From assembly GCA_950295325.1 (NCBI GenBank), contig OX485804.1:620001-684000 (forward strand): a stretch of DNA of 64,000 bases, written 5' to 3'. This document shows, piece by piece, positions 1 through 12,600 of the stretch; the first letter of the stretch is position 1, and each line of letters begins with the position of its first letter. The DNA is from Polytrichum commune. Its lineage: Eukaryota > Streptophyta > Polytrichopsida > Polytrichales > Polytrichaceae. The notes below the pieces were generated by a model. That model ran no database searches, was not told where the DNA came from, and saw only the letters and a program-made list of their open reading frames with translations. The position numbers and the translations under genes were made by a program.

Positions 1-39
1 AAATGATTTTTAATTTTTATAAAAATATTTTAATTTATG

Positions 40-997
40 TGTGTGTGTGTGTCCAAGATCCCAATCTTGAAGTTTGGGGACGAAGAAGTGTTGGTTCACA
101 AGGATGGCCAACACTAGGCCCACTTTATACAAGGCTTGGGGTTGTCCTAATTCATGTGCAATTAAGTCCTCAATTTGCTCCACCTTTATCAACTTTTGTG
201 GGCCCAACCTTGTCACATGTAAAGTGATGAGGCCCGATTTTAGGTCCAGATGTTCTTGAGGGGAAAGTGTAGTGAAGAGAATTAACCTTTAATGGATTGG
301 CGGTTAAGATGTTCATTATCTAACAAGTGAATCCAATCCGGGCCATGTTGAGAGTTCGGGCCAAGGAAAAGCTCATCCTGATGTCTTCAACTTGGCCCGA
401 AGTTTTGGCGCCAAAATTATGCTCCCTAGGATGCCCATGGGATGAGTGAGTGTTCATGCCCAACTCTAGCATAAAGCCCTTGGGCCAGATTTGATGAAAT
501 TGAGCGGTCTTATTATTGAACCAAAATTTTAGGCTTTGGGCCAGCCCTCAATCCAGCCCCAAGTGTAACTTGGCCCTAAGGGCCACTTCACACACAAGAC
601 TGAGAGCCCATGAGCAGTGTACTTCAAGCACTCTCATTGGTGGAAAAGGCAAAGCTGGTCCAAGTTCGCTTCAGACGACGCTTGAGGGACCAACAGAATA
701 TGTGAATGCAAGATGGCTGTAAAGTCTACATGGATTCCTACATGGCATCGAATGGATCATGTTAAAAGTCACTTGCATTATTTTCAAAATCACCTCTTGG
801 AAGAGGCCTAACACAAAACCGGAAGACCATGGCACTCCGAACGCTCACAACAATTGGTTTATTTTATTTGATCATGTGACCCACATGAAAAGAAATTTAT
901 TGAAATGACATTTGGTTGAGGGCCCGGTCACATATGACTTCACGCGGCACTTGAGGATCCGTTACCACACTACATGATTTTGGAGGTGGCTTAGGAC
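40..997. repeat. Upstream block of kinase loci, copy 1
   Basis: This stretch is nearly identical to 18925-19887, beginning at a (GT)n run and ending at the site where the second copy carries a hAT element. A short further match appears at the right edge of the window (63935-64000). No convincing coding sequence is seen in it. In both complete copies it lies about 3-6 kb upstream of a kinase start codon, so it travelled with the kinase locus as part of a segmental duplication. It could equally be the remains of an old mobile element that was duplicated along with the gene. Confidence 0.8.
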
Positions 998-1231
998 GAC
1001 CAGTGACACTTTCTTTTGGGCTCTCACAATTACATGGTCACGGCTCTTGGCTCGTGTGTGACATGGCCCTAACAACAGAGGCTGCCCCAAAGGTTCCCAA
1101 AAGGAGGAGAGTATCGAGGGGTGATTCTCGTTCCGCAAGAGACACAGGAGACACCCATCAATGCTCCTGCGTTGTTTGTCAATCTCATCAGATTCCAACT
1201 TCTCAAAGAACGCCACCACTCGAGGATCCAT
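962..1231 (-). other. Conserved short minus-strand open frame, function unknown
   Basis: A minus-strand frame opens with MDPRVVAFFEKLESD and is kept over about 40 codons in the paralogous copy at 23827-24018 (MDPRVVAFFEKLESDGIDKQ), after which the two copies diverge. The composition is protein-like, and sequence just upstream on the minus strand contains splice-like signals (TGCTGCAG, GTAAGT). It may be an exon of a gene otherwise lost. Because the two copies are recent duplicates, conservation of the frame is weak evidence. Confidence 0.15.
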
Positions 1232-1301
1232 TAAGTACTTACTGTCATCTGCAGCACGAAATCAATTTCATTTCATGCATCCCGTGGCGAGCCAGCCAGG
1301 G

Positions 1302-1855
1302 ATCCTAGCAGCAACCGCCGCTTTCAGCGGGTGCCACGCTTCTTCATACAACTTGTTTGTTCCTCCGTCCTTTGTGAATCCGGGTGAGTTCCTCCTTATG
1401 AGTTAACTCTATAAGCACTATTGAGGCAGACTCCCTCATGCGGAGGACACACACGTTTGAAAACACAACACTGGTTTTGAAACGGAGTGCAGTAAGCCAA
1501 GGCAAGGTAAGAGAATTTCGGTCCTGACATGGGCCTAACTTCGAGGAGCTTGGTTCCCAGGTTGGTCAGTACAAACGTCCGTTTTCAACTCTGATACTCT
1601 GATTCAAGACGGTGGCGTTTTCAACTTTGATACTCTTTTTCAAGACGGAGATTTTGCAAGGCTGGATACCCGATCGGAGTTGGAAACGGATGGTTTTGAC
1701 CAAAAATAATGTGCCTAAATTCTTTTACCTTGGCCTCCCAAAGCCGGTTCCCAAACCGGCGTTTTCGAACGCGTGTGTCACACTCTTGAGCATTAGCCCC
1801 ACGCCCTGCAATGTTTTGAAGTTTTTTTTGTTGTAAACAGCACAGCCAGTGTTTG
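1302..1855 (+). repeat. Extra 554-bp segment present only in upstream copy 1
   Basis: Copy 2 passes directly from the sequence matching position 1301 to that matching 1856 (around 24088), so these bases are inserted here or deleted there. The second half (about 1376-1840) resembles the leader just upstream of the kinase start at 3240-3360: both carry GTGAATCC followed by GTGAGTTCC, then CTCTTGAGCATT, and end in a TTTTGAAGTTT-like stretch. It is therefore probably a fragment of another kinase 5' region. A GTTTTCAACTYTGATACTCT motif occurs twice in tandem near 1580-1640. Confidence 0.5.
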
Positions 1856-2092
1856 GGGAGATACAAGTATGTGAGCGTTTCATGCGTAAAGCCACGGTTG
1901 TGCGTGCCCCTTGGCCCGCCCTGCACCAGATTAGTTGACGGCACCCAAGGGGGCTTCAGATGCAGATGCTACTTGAATCCACCCATCAACAGTGCACGAT
2001 CCGGTGTCTCCCTCACCGCTCATCAGTATGAGGTGACGATCGTTTCATATTGTGGAGATGTTATTGATGCATAGATTCATTTGATAGACCTG

Positions 2093-2420
2093 CTTGCGGC
2101 AGTAGTGTCATCCTCTCAATGTTTTCTCTCTTGCTGCCACTAGGTGAAACGTCGCGGGCAATGTTGATGACGTATTCGATACAGGTTGCATCTCGCAAGG
2201 GTTTGGAATTCTTGTCAGCTTCGCTCTATGGCCTCCTGGACAGGGCCAGGTATGTACTCTTATTTCTGCACAATAGTTGCAATCTATTTGAGTTCCGACG
2301 AGAACGTCATAGCAGATTATTAGTTTGATGAGGATACGTTATTGATATGGTGCTCCAGATGTTTCTAGAAGGTGGTCCCAGAGGATTTAAGAAGAAAGAG
2401 GCGGAACTAATGATATGCAC
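2093..2420 (+). promoter_or_regulatory. Conserved kinase-gene leader with splice donor (copy A1)
   Basis: This leader recurs upstream of the tandem-kinase gene (24320-24650) and of the single-kinase gene (55210-55545). It contains an exon-like stretch ending GGGCCAG followed by GTATGT at 2250, a good 5' splice site kept in all three copies. A 5'-UTR exon followed by an intron is the likely reading. The kinase frame it would serve here (3438-3737) is truncated. Confidence 0.45.
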
Positions 2421-3437
2421 TTCAAACTCCTTATGGTGGTCATGGTGTCACTGGATTCAATATCAAAATTTTGACAATGTATAAGTGGACCATCTAAAGA
2501 ATCCTCACTATGTTCAACCGGTAAACATGGCGCTGCTGCCTAATCAGTTTAGAACAGGTGCGGCCGACTTTGAGGGAAGGCAGTGACTCCTATCGATTCC
2601 AAGACGAACTTACCCTCCCAGATACAGCTTATAGCCATAGCCACATTTTACTTCTTGTAAAGCTCGCAGGTTGATGTTACATGAGGGTCATTGGTGAGCC
2701 TTTTGATATTTTGTCTAGATTCTGAGAATTTCATGGTGATTGTGGTTATTTGGATGCCAGAGGTGTCGGATGGGGTTGCTGAAAAGGCCTTGGAGGGATA
2801 ATCTGGACGTGCAAAAGGAATCAATTGTCTGGCTACTAGCATTCTAATTATATGTGGAAGACTGTGTGGTTGCCGAGCTGATGCTCTGAGCTATGACCCG
2901 ACTAGCAAATTCGGAAGGTATGCGCCTTAACTGTCATAGGTGTCAAAATCTCTAGCTACGAACAGAAACTTCAGATATATGAAGCTGGTTGTGCTGCTTT
3001 AACCATCCAACGGAGGCATGGCCTGTCCGTGATCCTCTCATCGTCCCAGTCTTTTCGTAGTTACTTCAAATTCACTCTTCCAAGTTCAAGAAAGTTTCAA
3101 ACGCAGTAGTGATTCTACAACACATAATTTGGTCATGACTGTCTCCTTGATCGATGGTGTTCTGTGCAGACAAGGGATCACTCCAAGAAATGATTTCCAC
3201 TTTCAATGTGTGACATGCTTCTTCACGATGTTATTACGTCCATGTGAATCCTGGTGAGTTCCTTCTGTAATTATAGTGCTGGAACAAATTGCCCGACACT
3301 CTTGAGAATTGACCCACACTCTGCAAGGTTTTGAAGGTTTGCTAGTGTAAATAACAAGCTTGACTTGGTGGTTATGTGGTGAAGATAGAAACAGGTATGC
3401 GGGAGATTGTGCATCTCCAAGGTTGTGTTGAAGGGGC

Positions 3438-3737
3438 ATGGCCATGGCTAGCGCCGTATTTGCGACAAGTGGTGTTGGTGAAACTTCCTCGCCCACAGGA
3501 ACAGATTACCTCACAACCTCGATCCAGTCATGTGTACAAGGTATCGAAGCCCAACTTGTAGGTCATAAATCCCTGCTAAACGGGAGGCAATGTCTGGATC
3601 TCTGTACAAAACTTGTCAAGACCGTCGAGAATGTTCAGAAACTAGTTTCACATTCTCAGGTAGCATCTGGAAGAAATGAAACCTTGCGACCAGCCTTGGA
3701 GAACTTGCAAAGAATCTTGGAAGGTCAAATTAGGTGA
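3438..3737 (+). pseudogene. Truncated kinase gene: N-terminal LNGRQC domain only
   Basis: The 99-codon frame is almost identical to the first 94 residues of the tandem-kinase protein at 25669, including the LNGRQC signature at residues 47-52 and the LRPALENL helix. Identity stops abruptly at about 3722, where the intact copy continues with EKARFLINGC and this copy runs into GQIR and a stop. No kinase domain follows. The break marks the end of the duplicated segment, so this is a gene cut off by the duplication or a later deletion. A short domain-only protein remains possible, because the leader and start codon are intact. Confidence 0.75.
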
Positions 3738-3979
3738 TGGACAATGATATTATATATGTGGAGAAGCTAGCTCTTAGGTTCGGCGACCTGAATTCCTGAT
3801 GGAGTAGTAGTGCAAATCAGGAGTGAGGTTGAGGTGTGTCATATGGGCCTCAAGTTTCTTAGTTTCATATCTTATCTCCTTTGTTTGTGTGATTTATTAC
3901 ATCTCGTTTCGAAAGCAAGTAGAGTGACAAGTTGGTAATGGCTTTTAGGTGAGTTTATCGAATGAGTGTTTAATATGTG

Positions 3980-4850
3980 GAGGGATATATAATTTAGAGC
4001 CATGTTTGCTGACTCACGAAAACATGCACAGCAGTTGTATAGTGTATTCGAGCTCTGTAGGTTGGGAGGACTTCAGAAGTGTCTGGTTGAATGATTTGGT
4101 TTCAAGTTAAATCGTCTAATGGGATGGTGCGCATGTGGATTGTTATGCCAAGGTTGGCTGAAACCGTTTTGGAGCGGTACTACGAGTTATTGGGGAAGTT
4201 GGTGATTGGGTGACCAACATAGTCTGAGTTCAAGGCGAAGGTAAGATATCAATATGCCACAAATATTCCAACTTACTTTCAAGGCGGACATGTAAAGGGT
4301 AGTAGAGGACTCTGTTGGTATTGGAAGGTTTGCTTACAACTCTTTCTGTTCTTGAAAAGGTCTAACGTACATGACAACGCCTCAGGTGTAGTATATAATA
4401 ACAACGATGAGATTTCTTTTAAGTCTTGAGGATCCCTTTTGTGAGTTGTTCTAGAGCTCTGGAATCCATGTACTTGTAGATTTTTGAGAACCAGTGCATA
4501 CTAACTTCAAAGGTCTTCTTTGTCTTATCTTTGTCCACCAGTAGAGGAAACATTTTGAGCGGCCTTCAAAACGAACAAGAACTATTTACACCCTACAACA
4601 CTCGTGAGTTATCCTTCAACTCAACTCGATGTTTGGTCGGGAGTTGGTTGTTTTGAATACAACACCTTCCATATTCGAGTAAGTTTCGGTGCACTCTTGG
4701 AGGTAGTGAGGAGGTTTAAAGGAATTGCTCTGCATCGGGTGTTTTTGAAGGTCATACTCATTCTGGCATGCCATCAGGAGGTGCTCGTCATTCACCTCCA
4801 AGGATGCATCACAGTTGGAAAGAAAGTGTAATTTGATATTGTATGCAAAT
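3980..4850 (+). repeat. Decayed intergenic repeat, copy 1 of 3
   Basis: Two sub-blocks recur at 6295-7330. One contains GGGATATATAA, TTAGAGCCATG and TTCGAGCTCTGTAGGTTGGG; the other contains CCATGTACTTGTAGA, TTTGTCCACCAGT and ATACAACACCTTCCATATT. Their order is swapped relative to copy 2, which fits a longer tandem unit of about 2.5-2.9 kb of which only parts remain. No coding frame is preserved between copies. I do not recognise a mobile-element family. Confidence 0.6.
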
Positions 4851-6294
4851 CAACCAGCGGTAAATCATCGGGAATCATCCCCCGACAAAAGGACCCTTCA
4901 AGTTAGAATTGCCGACCAAAAGTCAAGTTAGCATTTTCACGTTTTGTTGTTGCTAAAGTAACTTGAGTTCCATATTTTTATTTTCTGACAACGCTGTGAT
5001 TTCCACTGCAGCTTCCAGAGACATCAGCAGACTCTGCCATAGCGGACTCCACCATGGTTTTGCTTACGTTGACAGCTCACAGATCAGTGGGGAGGCCGTT
5101 TACGGGGTTGTAGGATTTGGGCGGCAACTAGGGTTAAGTGGTGGTGGTGGTGGTGGTGGTGTTCGGAGCTTTGCAGTTTGAAGGCTTTTTATGGTTTTTG
5201 GTGAATGGGGAGCTTTGGCAATATTGTTGCTGTAGATTTGAAGTGGTCATGTCATGTGGGCAGCAGTGAGATGATGACGACAATGCTGGAAGTGTAGTTT
5301 GTAAGTTAGTTCAGGTCGGAGGAAGGAGGCATGGAGGCGAATGGAGGTTTAGTGGCGGGGTTGCAATACTTCCGGAACTACGACCTGGTCGTCGTGATTG
5401 TTACATACTGATGGGGTAACTTACATTCTCTCATTTTCGCATTTCCCTCAATCCCACATGTTTATTTTGCATGCACTTGGTCAAAGCAAGGTCGTCGTCT
5501 GCACACGCAAACAAAGGATTGAAGGCAAGAAAATGTGAATGTGGGGCAAATGGTGAAGGAGAGAATTTAGGAGGAGATGGGTACCTCCTCTCCTCTCCTC
5601 CATTACCCTCTGTAATGTTTTGATTGCCAGACATAAACGTAGCGTTGGTCGAGGTGAAACCTAAGGTCGCAAGTTCGGTGGGCCAAGGTAAAGGACCTTC
5701 GCCCTTACATGTGCCTAAGATGGTGGAACTTTGTCTTTAAAGGTTGGTCTCCGCTTATTTTGGATTGAAACTCAAGTTCAAGCTTGTGTTCAAGTCAAGT
5801 CTGATAGTTACAAGTTCAAGTTTTGGTTGGACCTTGAAAATCCTTCCAAAATAAGAAGGAACAAAGCCACTCTGACCATGTTACACACAAATAAAACGTT
5901 CATATTCTTTCACCTGGGCACACTGAACTTGCAAGCTTGTCCACCTTGAGCTCAAGATCCAAGTATGTGGCTGGCCCTTAGCGCAAGTGACAATGACTGA
6001 TTGGTGAGGGGTATGGTGAGAGAGATGGTTCTTTTGGTGCAATTCATTGCACTTGCATACCTGACAGTATGTGCAGGCTGCAGAGTAGGACTTTTATGCA
6101 TGTATCTTGTAGTTATGTCAGAGAACCTCCTTGCAATGGAAATATGTATGTGGTAAAGCTTTGTCCGACCAGGTTTTAGAGCAAAGCAGGCAACAAGGGT
6201 AGAAACGACACACTTTATGTGTTCGATCTGCACACTAGTGTGTATTGTGCAAGCTTACGGCTAATATAAGCTGCTAGCACCAAATGAGAATATT
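4851..6294. other. No gene recognised; short (GGT)n run
   Basis: Between the two decayed repeat copies there is no frame that looks like a gene. A (GGT)n simple repeat lies at 5141-5160 and a CTCCTCTCCT-rich stretch near 5583-5600. The remainder is unremarkable AT-rich sequence. Confidence 0.5.
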
Positions 6295-7330
6295 ATACTC
6301 ACTTTCATGTTGCCTCTGCCACCTACAAGGCAGGAGGCTCAGCTGTAGTATGTAAGATACAACGACGAGATTTTTCAAGAGCTTCGACAATCCCTTGCAC
6401 GAGTTTTTCCGGAGCTCTTGAATCCATGTACTTGTAGACTTTTGAGAATCACACACTTAAATCGAAGGTCCTCTTTGTCTCATCTTTGTCCACCAGTGGA
6501 GGAAACGTTTTGAGTGCCCGTCAAAACGAACATGATTTACTTCCGCTGTGCAATGCACTTGAGTTATCCTTTTACTCAGGGAGACTTTTGGTTGGAAATT
6601 GGTTGTTTTGCATACAACACCTTCCATATTTTGTAAGTTTCAGTACATTCTTTGGAGGTAGTGAGGAGAACTGAACGGAAAACTTTCAATATTGGTTTAT
6701 TGAGGGACTTGGGTCGTTTGAATTGGGCGTATGTTTTTGTGGCTGGTGTTGGCTGCCTTGCATGTGTAATGTTGTTTGAGTCGTTTTCAATGCAAATACA
6801 ATGAATAGTTGGAAACAGTTTGCAAGTTAATTTATTAACTGAGTGTTTATATGCAGGGATATATAACTTAGAGCCATGCTTGCCGACTCTGGGAAACATG
6901 AACAATGGTAGTATACTTTATTCGAGCTCTGTAGGTTGGGAGGACTTCAGAGTTATCTGGTTAGATGATTTTGTATTAGGTTAAATTGTCTGATGGGAGG
7001 TTGGACTTGTGAATGGTGATGCCAGGGATTACAGAAAAATGATTTGGAGCCTACTATGATTTTGTGCAATCAAAGTTGTGAATAGTATGGCCAGCGTAGT
7101 AACTAGTCAGGCCAACATTAAGATACCGATATACCATAAGGATTCCAATTCACTTTGAAGGCGGACAAGGTAATGATGGTATTGATTTCCAAGTTGGCCA
7201 TGGTTGGTGAAATTTCTTGTGTAATTATGTTAGAAGAATGGCCATTGGGAGCATTGTTTGAGCAGGTGATTTGCAACATCTGGTCAGACCTCTGACCTTG
7301 AGTAGGAGCCATATAGTAAAGTGGACCAAT
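6295..7330 (+). repeat. Decayed intergenic repeat, copy 2 of 3
   Basis: The first part (6295-6680) matches 4380-4710 and the second (6855-7150) matches 3980-4290. The end (7185-7330, with GTTGGCCATGGTTGGTG and AATGGCCAT) matches 8345-8500 in copy 3. It is the most complete copy and links the other two. No open frame is shared. Confidence 0.6.
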
Positions 7331-7984
7331 ATAATAACCTCAAAACTTTTGGCACCTGCAAGCAGTAATAACTGTAAAGTTTAGGAGCCTTTCCTGACAA
7401 CGTGTGATTGCTTGGAGCTACTCTGTTTATCGTATTAAGTAACACCTTCTGAACAATATCACTTCACCTAACTTACATTGAAGCCTATGTACATTTTTAT
7501 ATGTTTTGGCAAGATGGTTACAATTAGTGTCAAAACGAAGGTTAAAGTAATACCCAAGGTGAGTTTACAAGTTGAGAAGATTCGATGTGCTTGGCAAATG
7601 CACCAAAGGTAGATGTGTTGTATTTGGATACTTTTATCTCTGCACCCACATCTTGTAGGATAGGAGACACGTGCAAAAATTAGTGCAAGATGATTAGTAC
7701 ATCCGGATCGTGCCCGTATCCAATTTCTTTCAGAGCTCATAATAATATTTTGTTCTTTATCAAAGTGAAGATTATCGGTTAAATAGGCCCTCCCCCCCAA
7801 TTATGTTGACTATTGAATCTAGAATTGGTAGCATATTTTGAGCACGTAGTCCAACCTTTTCTTAACACATGTATGTTTGGTGTTTGTTCTAAAATTCACA
7901 CCTAATTACACACCAGTTGCATATAGGTGTTCACATATTTGTTATGGTGGATCAATGTTGGTCTACCTTACTCTCCTCTAGAGG

Positions 7985-8545
7985 ACATGACCTACAATAC
8001 AGAAGGCTCAATTGTAGTTCATATGAAACATGAACTATGAAACATGAGACATGAAACTATGAAACTATGAAATATGAAACATGAGAAATTCAAAAGCTAT
8101 GATCATCCTTTTGTGAGTTGTGATGTAGCTATTGGAACAATATATGGATTTTTGACAATCAGGCACTCACTTCAAAGACTTTGTCTTATGTTATCCTTAT
8201 CTACAGTTCTATCCGTGTAGCAAACATTTTTAGTGACCTTGAGTACGATCAACAACTGCACTGTGCAACACACTTTCATGTTCATTTTTTGTTGATGTTA
8301 TCATTTGTCAAACTCTCGGTTCATTTTTTGACAACAGTGTTGATCTCCAGGTTGGCCATGGTTGGTGTGTAAGTTGAAGATTGATGTTGAAGAATATTGG
8401 AAGGGGAATGGCCATCGCGAGGTTCGTTTGGGCCGGTGAATCGCAACTCTTGGTCACATGTATACATGTAAGTTTGAATAGGAGCGACATAGTAATGTGG
8501 AATGAAAAATTGACCTCCAAACCTTTTGGCAACTACACGAAGTAA
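7985..8545 (+). repeat. Decayed intergenic repeat, copy 3 of 3
   Basis: The stretch around 8105-8280 matches the ATCCCTTTTGTGAGTTGT-type block of copy 1, and 8340-8545 matches the end of copy 2. A short GAAACATGAAACTATGA simple repeat lies at 8020-8085. Divergence is higher than between copies 1 and 2. Confidence 0.5.
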
Positions 8546-9628
8546 TTTCATCACTTAAAATCCCTTCTTGACATGGTTAAAACCGTGAAAGGTGATTCTT
8601 GGAGGTACATTGTTTATGATATTAAGTGTCACCGACTGAATAATATCACTTAACTTACATGGAAAAGTATGCATGTTTAGGGGTATTGGATACATATTTT
8701 CAATTAGTGTTGAAACAAAAATGAAAGTGGAAGATGAAAATGAAAGATGAAAGTGTGTACATAAGAATTTGGATCCAACTGTGTATCTTGTGTGTTAATT
8801 TTTGTGACTTAATAATTAATCATTTTATACAAATATGAAGACCTCTCCCACTTGTGAGTGATCATTTTAAGCCTTTGATTTCAAGATCTTCAATTGATAT
8901 TTAATAGAATATGATTAATGGTTTTGGATGTGGCATTTTGAGGGATATAGACAACTTATTTTAATTGTTGGCGAATAGTTCACACAATGATTATAATTAC
9001 TATATGAAACAATGTAGTGCTTTGAAATGTTTATCTTATAGTCGAAGATTATCCTTAATGAATGTGATGCTTAGGAATTTGCAAGGTTGATGAATAAGAG
9101 AGGCTAACTTTGAGCTTAGTTTGATTGGTGTTGACAGCAAGAGTTGTTAGTCGAAGTTTGGACTGGAGTTAAGTCTTAGTACATCTTTGGATTTACACAA
9201 AAAAATAAAAGGTACACATCTTCAACCACATACCTCTACATTTGCATGTGACATAGGAATATCAATGTGATTGCAATTAGTTTGGCATGCGATATGGCTC
9301 ACTTGAGGTGCTCAATATTGATTAGAACCAAGATCAAATTTGATTATGGTACTTATTGTGCACTTGTAAACATGTTTCTACAATATATTAAACCAACACC
9401 AGTGATTGTATGACAACAACAAAAAGGATAAAAGAAAGTCAACGGTGTGTTCATTGACATGGAAAAGGACGTTGGCTTAAATTGAGAAACAAGATCTGGA
9501 TGACCTTTAAATTGAGTTTTTTCTACACCTTCGGAAGTTATGTTATGTTCCTTGACATTAGACTTTTGAAAACTTGTGAAATTTGTGATATAGGGTTTTG
9601 AAGATTTCTAATTGACAATCATTGCGTC
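8546..9628. other. AT-rich upstream region of the NLR gene
   Basis: No gene or repeat is recognised here. The segment is strongly AT-rich and must hold the promoter and any 5' UTR of the gene starting at 9629. I cannot pick out a convincing TATA box or transcription start. Confidence 0.4.
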
Positions 9629-12600
9629 ATGGACGAAAACTTCATGCTACTATTGGTCCAATGCTCAACACAAATGAAGAAGTTGGTGCGAGGATCAAAT
9701 TTGTTGAATGGAAACCAATGTTTGCACATGACAAACATATCATCTCTTCTTGTGGAGGGTATCCAAAGCATGGTGAAAACTTTGCATGGAAAGGTCAACC
9801 TTGGATCAAGTATGGAGGATTTGTATCGAGTTATGAAGAGAGTTGAGGTAATAATCCAAGATTGTGGTAAGGTTGATTGGGTTCGTGCATCACTATGGCA
9901 AATGGACAATGAAGAAGAGTTTCGAGAGGTACTTGAAGAGTTGAGATGCAATTTTGACACAATGTGTGGCCAATTTCAATCAATGGGTGTAAATGTACAT
10001 GGCCTTGAAGAATCCATTAACTTTAGTCCAATCAAATTTTTGGAGGTGGAGAAAGACCGAAAGGCGTTGGAGTCCCGTTTGTTGGCACATATTCAAGCGA
10101 CAAAAGAATCTCCTGAAGAGCAAGAGATTGTGAAGCATGCCCATAAGCGGCTGATTTGTCGAATGGATGGAGAAGGCGGGGAGTTGGATGCTGCTAATTT
10201 TCCCACATATCATTGGAGTCCCAAATCGACAACTGCATTGGGCAATAATGGTGTTGGACAAGTATACATGACAAAATGTTTTGGCCTAGACGTTGCAATG
10301 AAGGTTTTTGAAAAGGTTGATGAAGAAAACATCACTATATCAAATGCAAATTTTAAGAAGGAAGTGGGTGTTTTAGCAGGGTTGAGCCATCCCAATATTA
10401 TTAAGTTTATTTGTTGTGGCGAAATCTTGGACAACCAAAAGTTTGGGATTTACATGGTGATGGAGAAAATGGACAAGAACCTCGCAGATCATTTGGACAA
10501 CAAGACTTTGAGAAAATCTTATCTTGTTACCATTGATATTATAATGCAGATTGCAAGAGGTATGTTTTACCTTCACGACATGAATGTTGCTCATCGTGAT
10601 TTGAAACCTGAAAATGTCCTTGTCAACTCTTGGGGGGACTCTAAGTTGGATGGGATGGGTTATGTGAAAGTGAAGTTGGCGGACTTCGGAATTGCAAAAA
10701 TCAAAGCCAAGGATGTGTATGAGGAGCCAACTTTGGGAAAATTAGGAACGACTGGGTATAGAGCTCCAGAGACTTTTGTCAAAGGTGGCAAGGCAAATGC
10801 TTTCAAAAGCGATGTATTTTGTTTTGCCATGTTGTGTTCATATGTTCTCACCACAACCACACCATTTCAAGGAAGGACTCCATCATCTATAAAGAAAAGT
10901 ATGGAGGATGGAGAACGACCAAAGTTGCCCCTTGATTGCCCTAAGTCCTTGGCAGCTTTGATTGAACAATGTTGGTGTCTACAACCGTCAGAAAGGCCAA
11001 CGTTTGAACATATTTGTATGAGGCTTGGCAAAGTAAAAGGGGAGCTTTTGGAGAATACTCAAAAGATCTCGAATGGTTGGATCAATCTTAACACCTTTGG
11101 GCAAAATCGGTTTCATTTGCTTCAAGCTCTTGTATCTTGTTTTTGGTTGTGGTTCCAAGTGATGGTAAGTTGGATGAGGGCATGCGTTTGGTTTATATCG
11201 GGAAAGATGAACGGTGTGGATCATGTGAACATTCCGGCTAGTACATATGCAAACAAAGGAGAATGCGATGTGTTAGTCGGATCCATACATTGCATGGAAC
11301 TCACGAGGACAAAGGCTCAACACAATGGTGCACAAGAGCTTGTTGGTATGGACAAAAGAAAGTTAAAGGTGATGACGGAATTGGTTAAGCACTCGATGGT
11401 GGTCATCATCGGGATGGGTGGAATGGGGAAAACCACTTTGGCAAAGTATATGATGGAGCATATGTGCCAAGAATTTGATGTATCGTGCTTCACGTTCATG
11501 AAAGCCCAAGGATGTGGTATTTTAGAAATATTGAAAGACATTTTGAGCAACCTAGGAGTGAATCATGAGAATGTGATTGACATTGCAGAAGGGAGAAGAT
11601 TGCTGGAGGAAAAATTCACTAAGCAAAGGACTCTCATGGTTCTAGATGACATTGGTAGTGTAGACCAAATCCATGAATTAATGGATCTTGAGATCTTCAA
11701 AGTGGCCCCTGTGAAGAACAAAATGATCATCACAACTCGTGATTGGGGCCTTGTCGAAAGCCTTGAAGGTGCTCAACGAGTGGATATGAATGAGTTGAAT
11801 TTGGATGAAGCTATGAATTTGTTTACTTTACATGTTTGTGACAATCAAAGGGTCTTTGAAATACCACCTCATGTGGAAGACATAGCGAAGAGAATTGTGG
11901 AAACTTGTAGGGGACTTCCTTTAAGCTTGAAGGTTGTGGGTTCCACATTACATGGAATTGATCGCGTGCGCATATGGATGAGGACTTTGCAAAGGCTACG
12001 AAGGGCAAGATCGTTAGGTTCAGAAAACAATATGGAACTTTGGCAGTGCTTACAAGTAAGCTTTGACGACCTCAAGAATGAAGAAGACAAGAACATATTT
12101 TTGGACATGTGTTGTTTTCTTAGCAAAGATTTGTTTGCGGAAGGTATGTTAAGAGTTGAAACTGCTTTGCAAATATGGAGCAACATCAACGAAAACCCTA
12201 CAAAATCCTTGAAACGTTTGGAAGAAAACTCTTTGGTCAAGATTGGCAAAGACGGAGGCTTGGAAATGCATGACCAATTACGAGACATGGGCCGCATGAT
12301 TGTGGAAACACAGTCCGACTATATGGGAACTCGTTTGTGGAACATACATGCTACAAAATGGAATGAGGAAATTGGAAAAGATATGAGGCACATGGAAAGT
12401 CTTTCCTACAATGAACCAACAAAGGAGGTCAGATTCATGGACATGAAGGAACCATTGCCTTCTCTTCGATTGTTCAATTATCAAGGGTGTGAGAGTCTGA
12501 TATCAATAGGACCTATTGTGAACCACTCTAAGCATCTTAGTTGTTTGTTGGTGAATTGCAAACAAAAAATCTTCATGTCTAGTGGTGAAGTAATGCAAAA

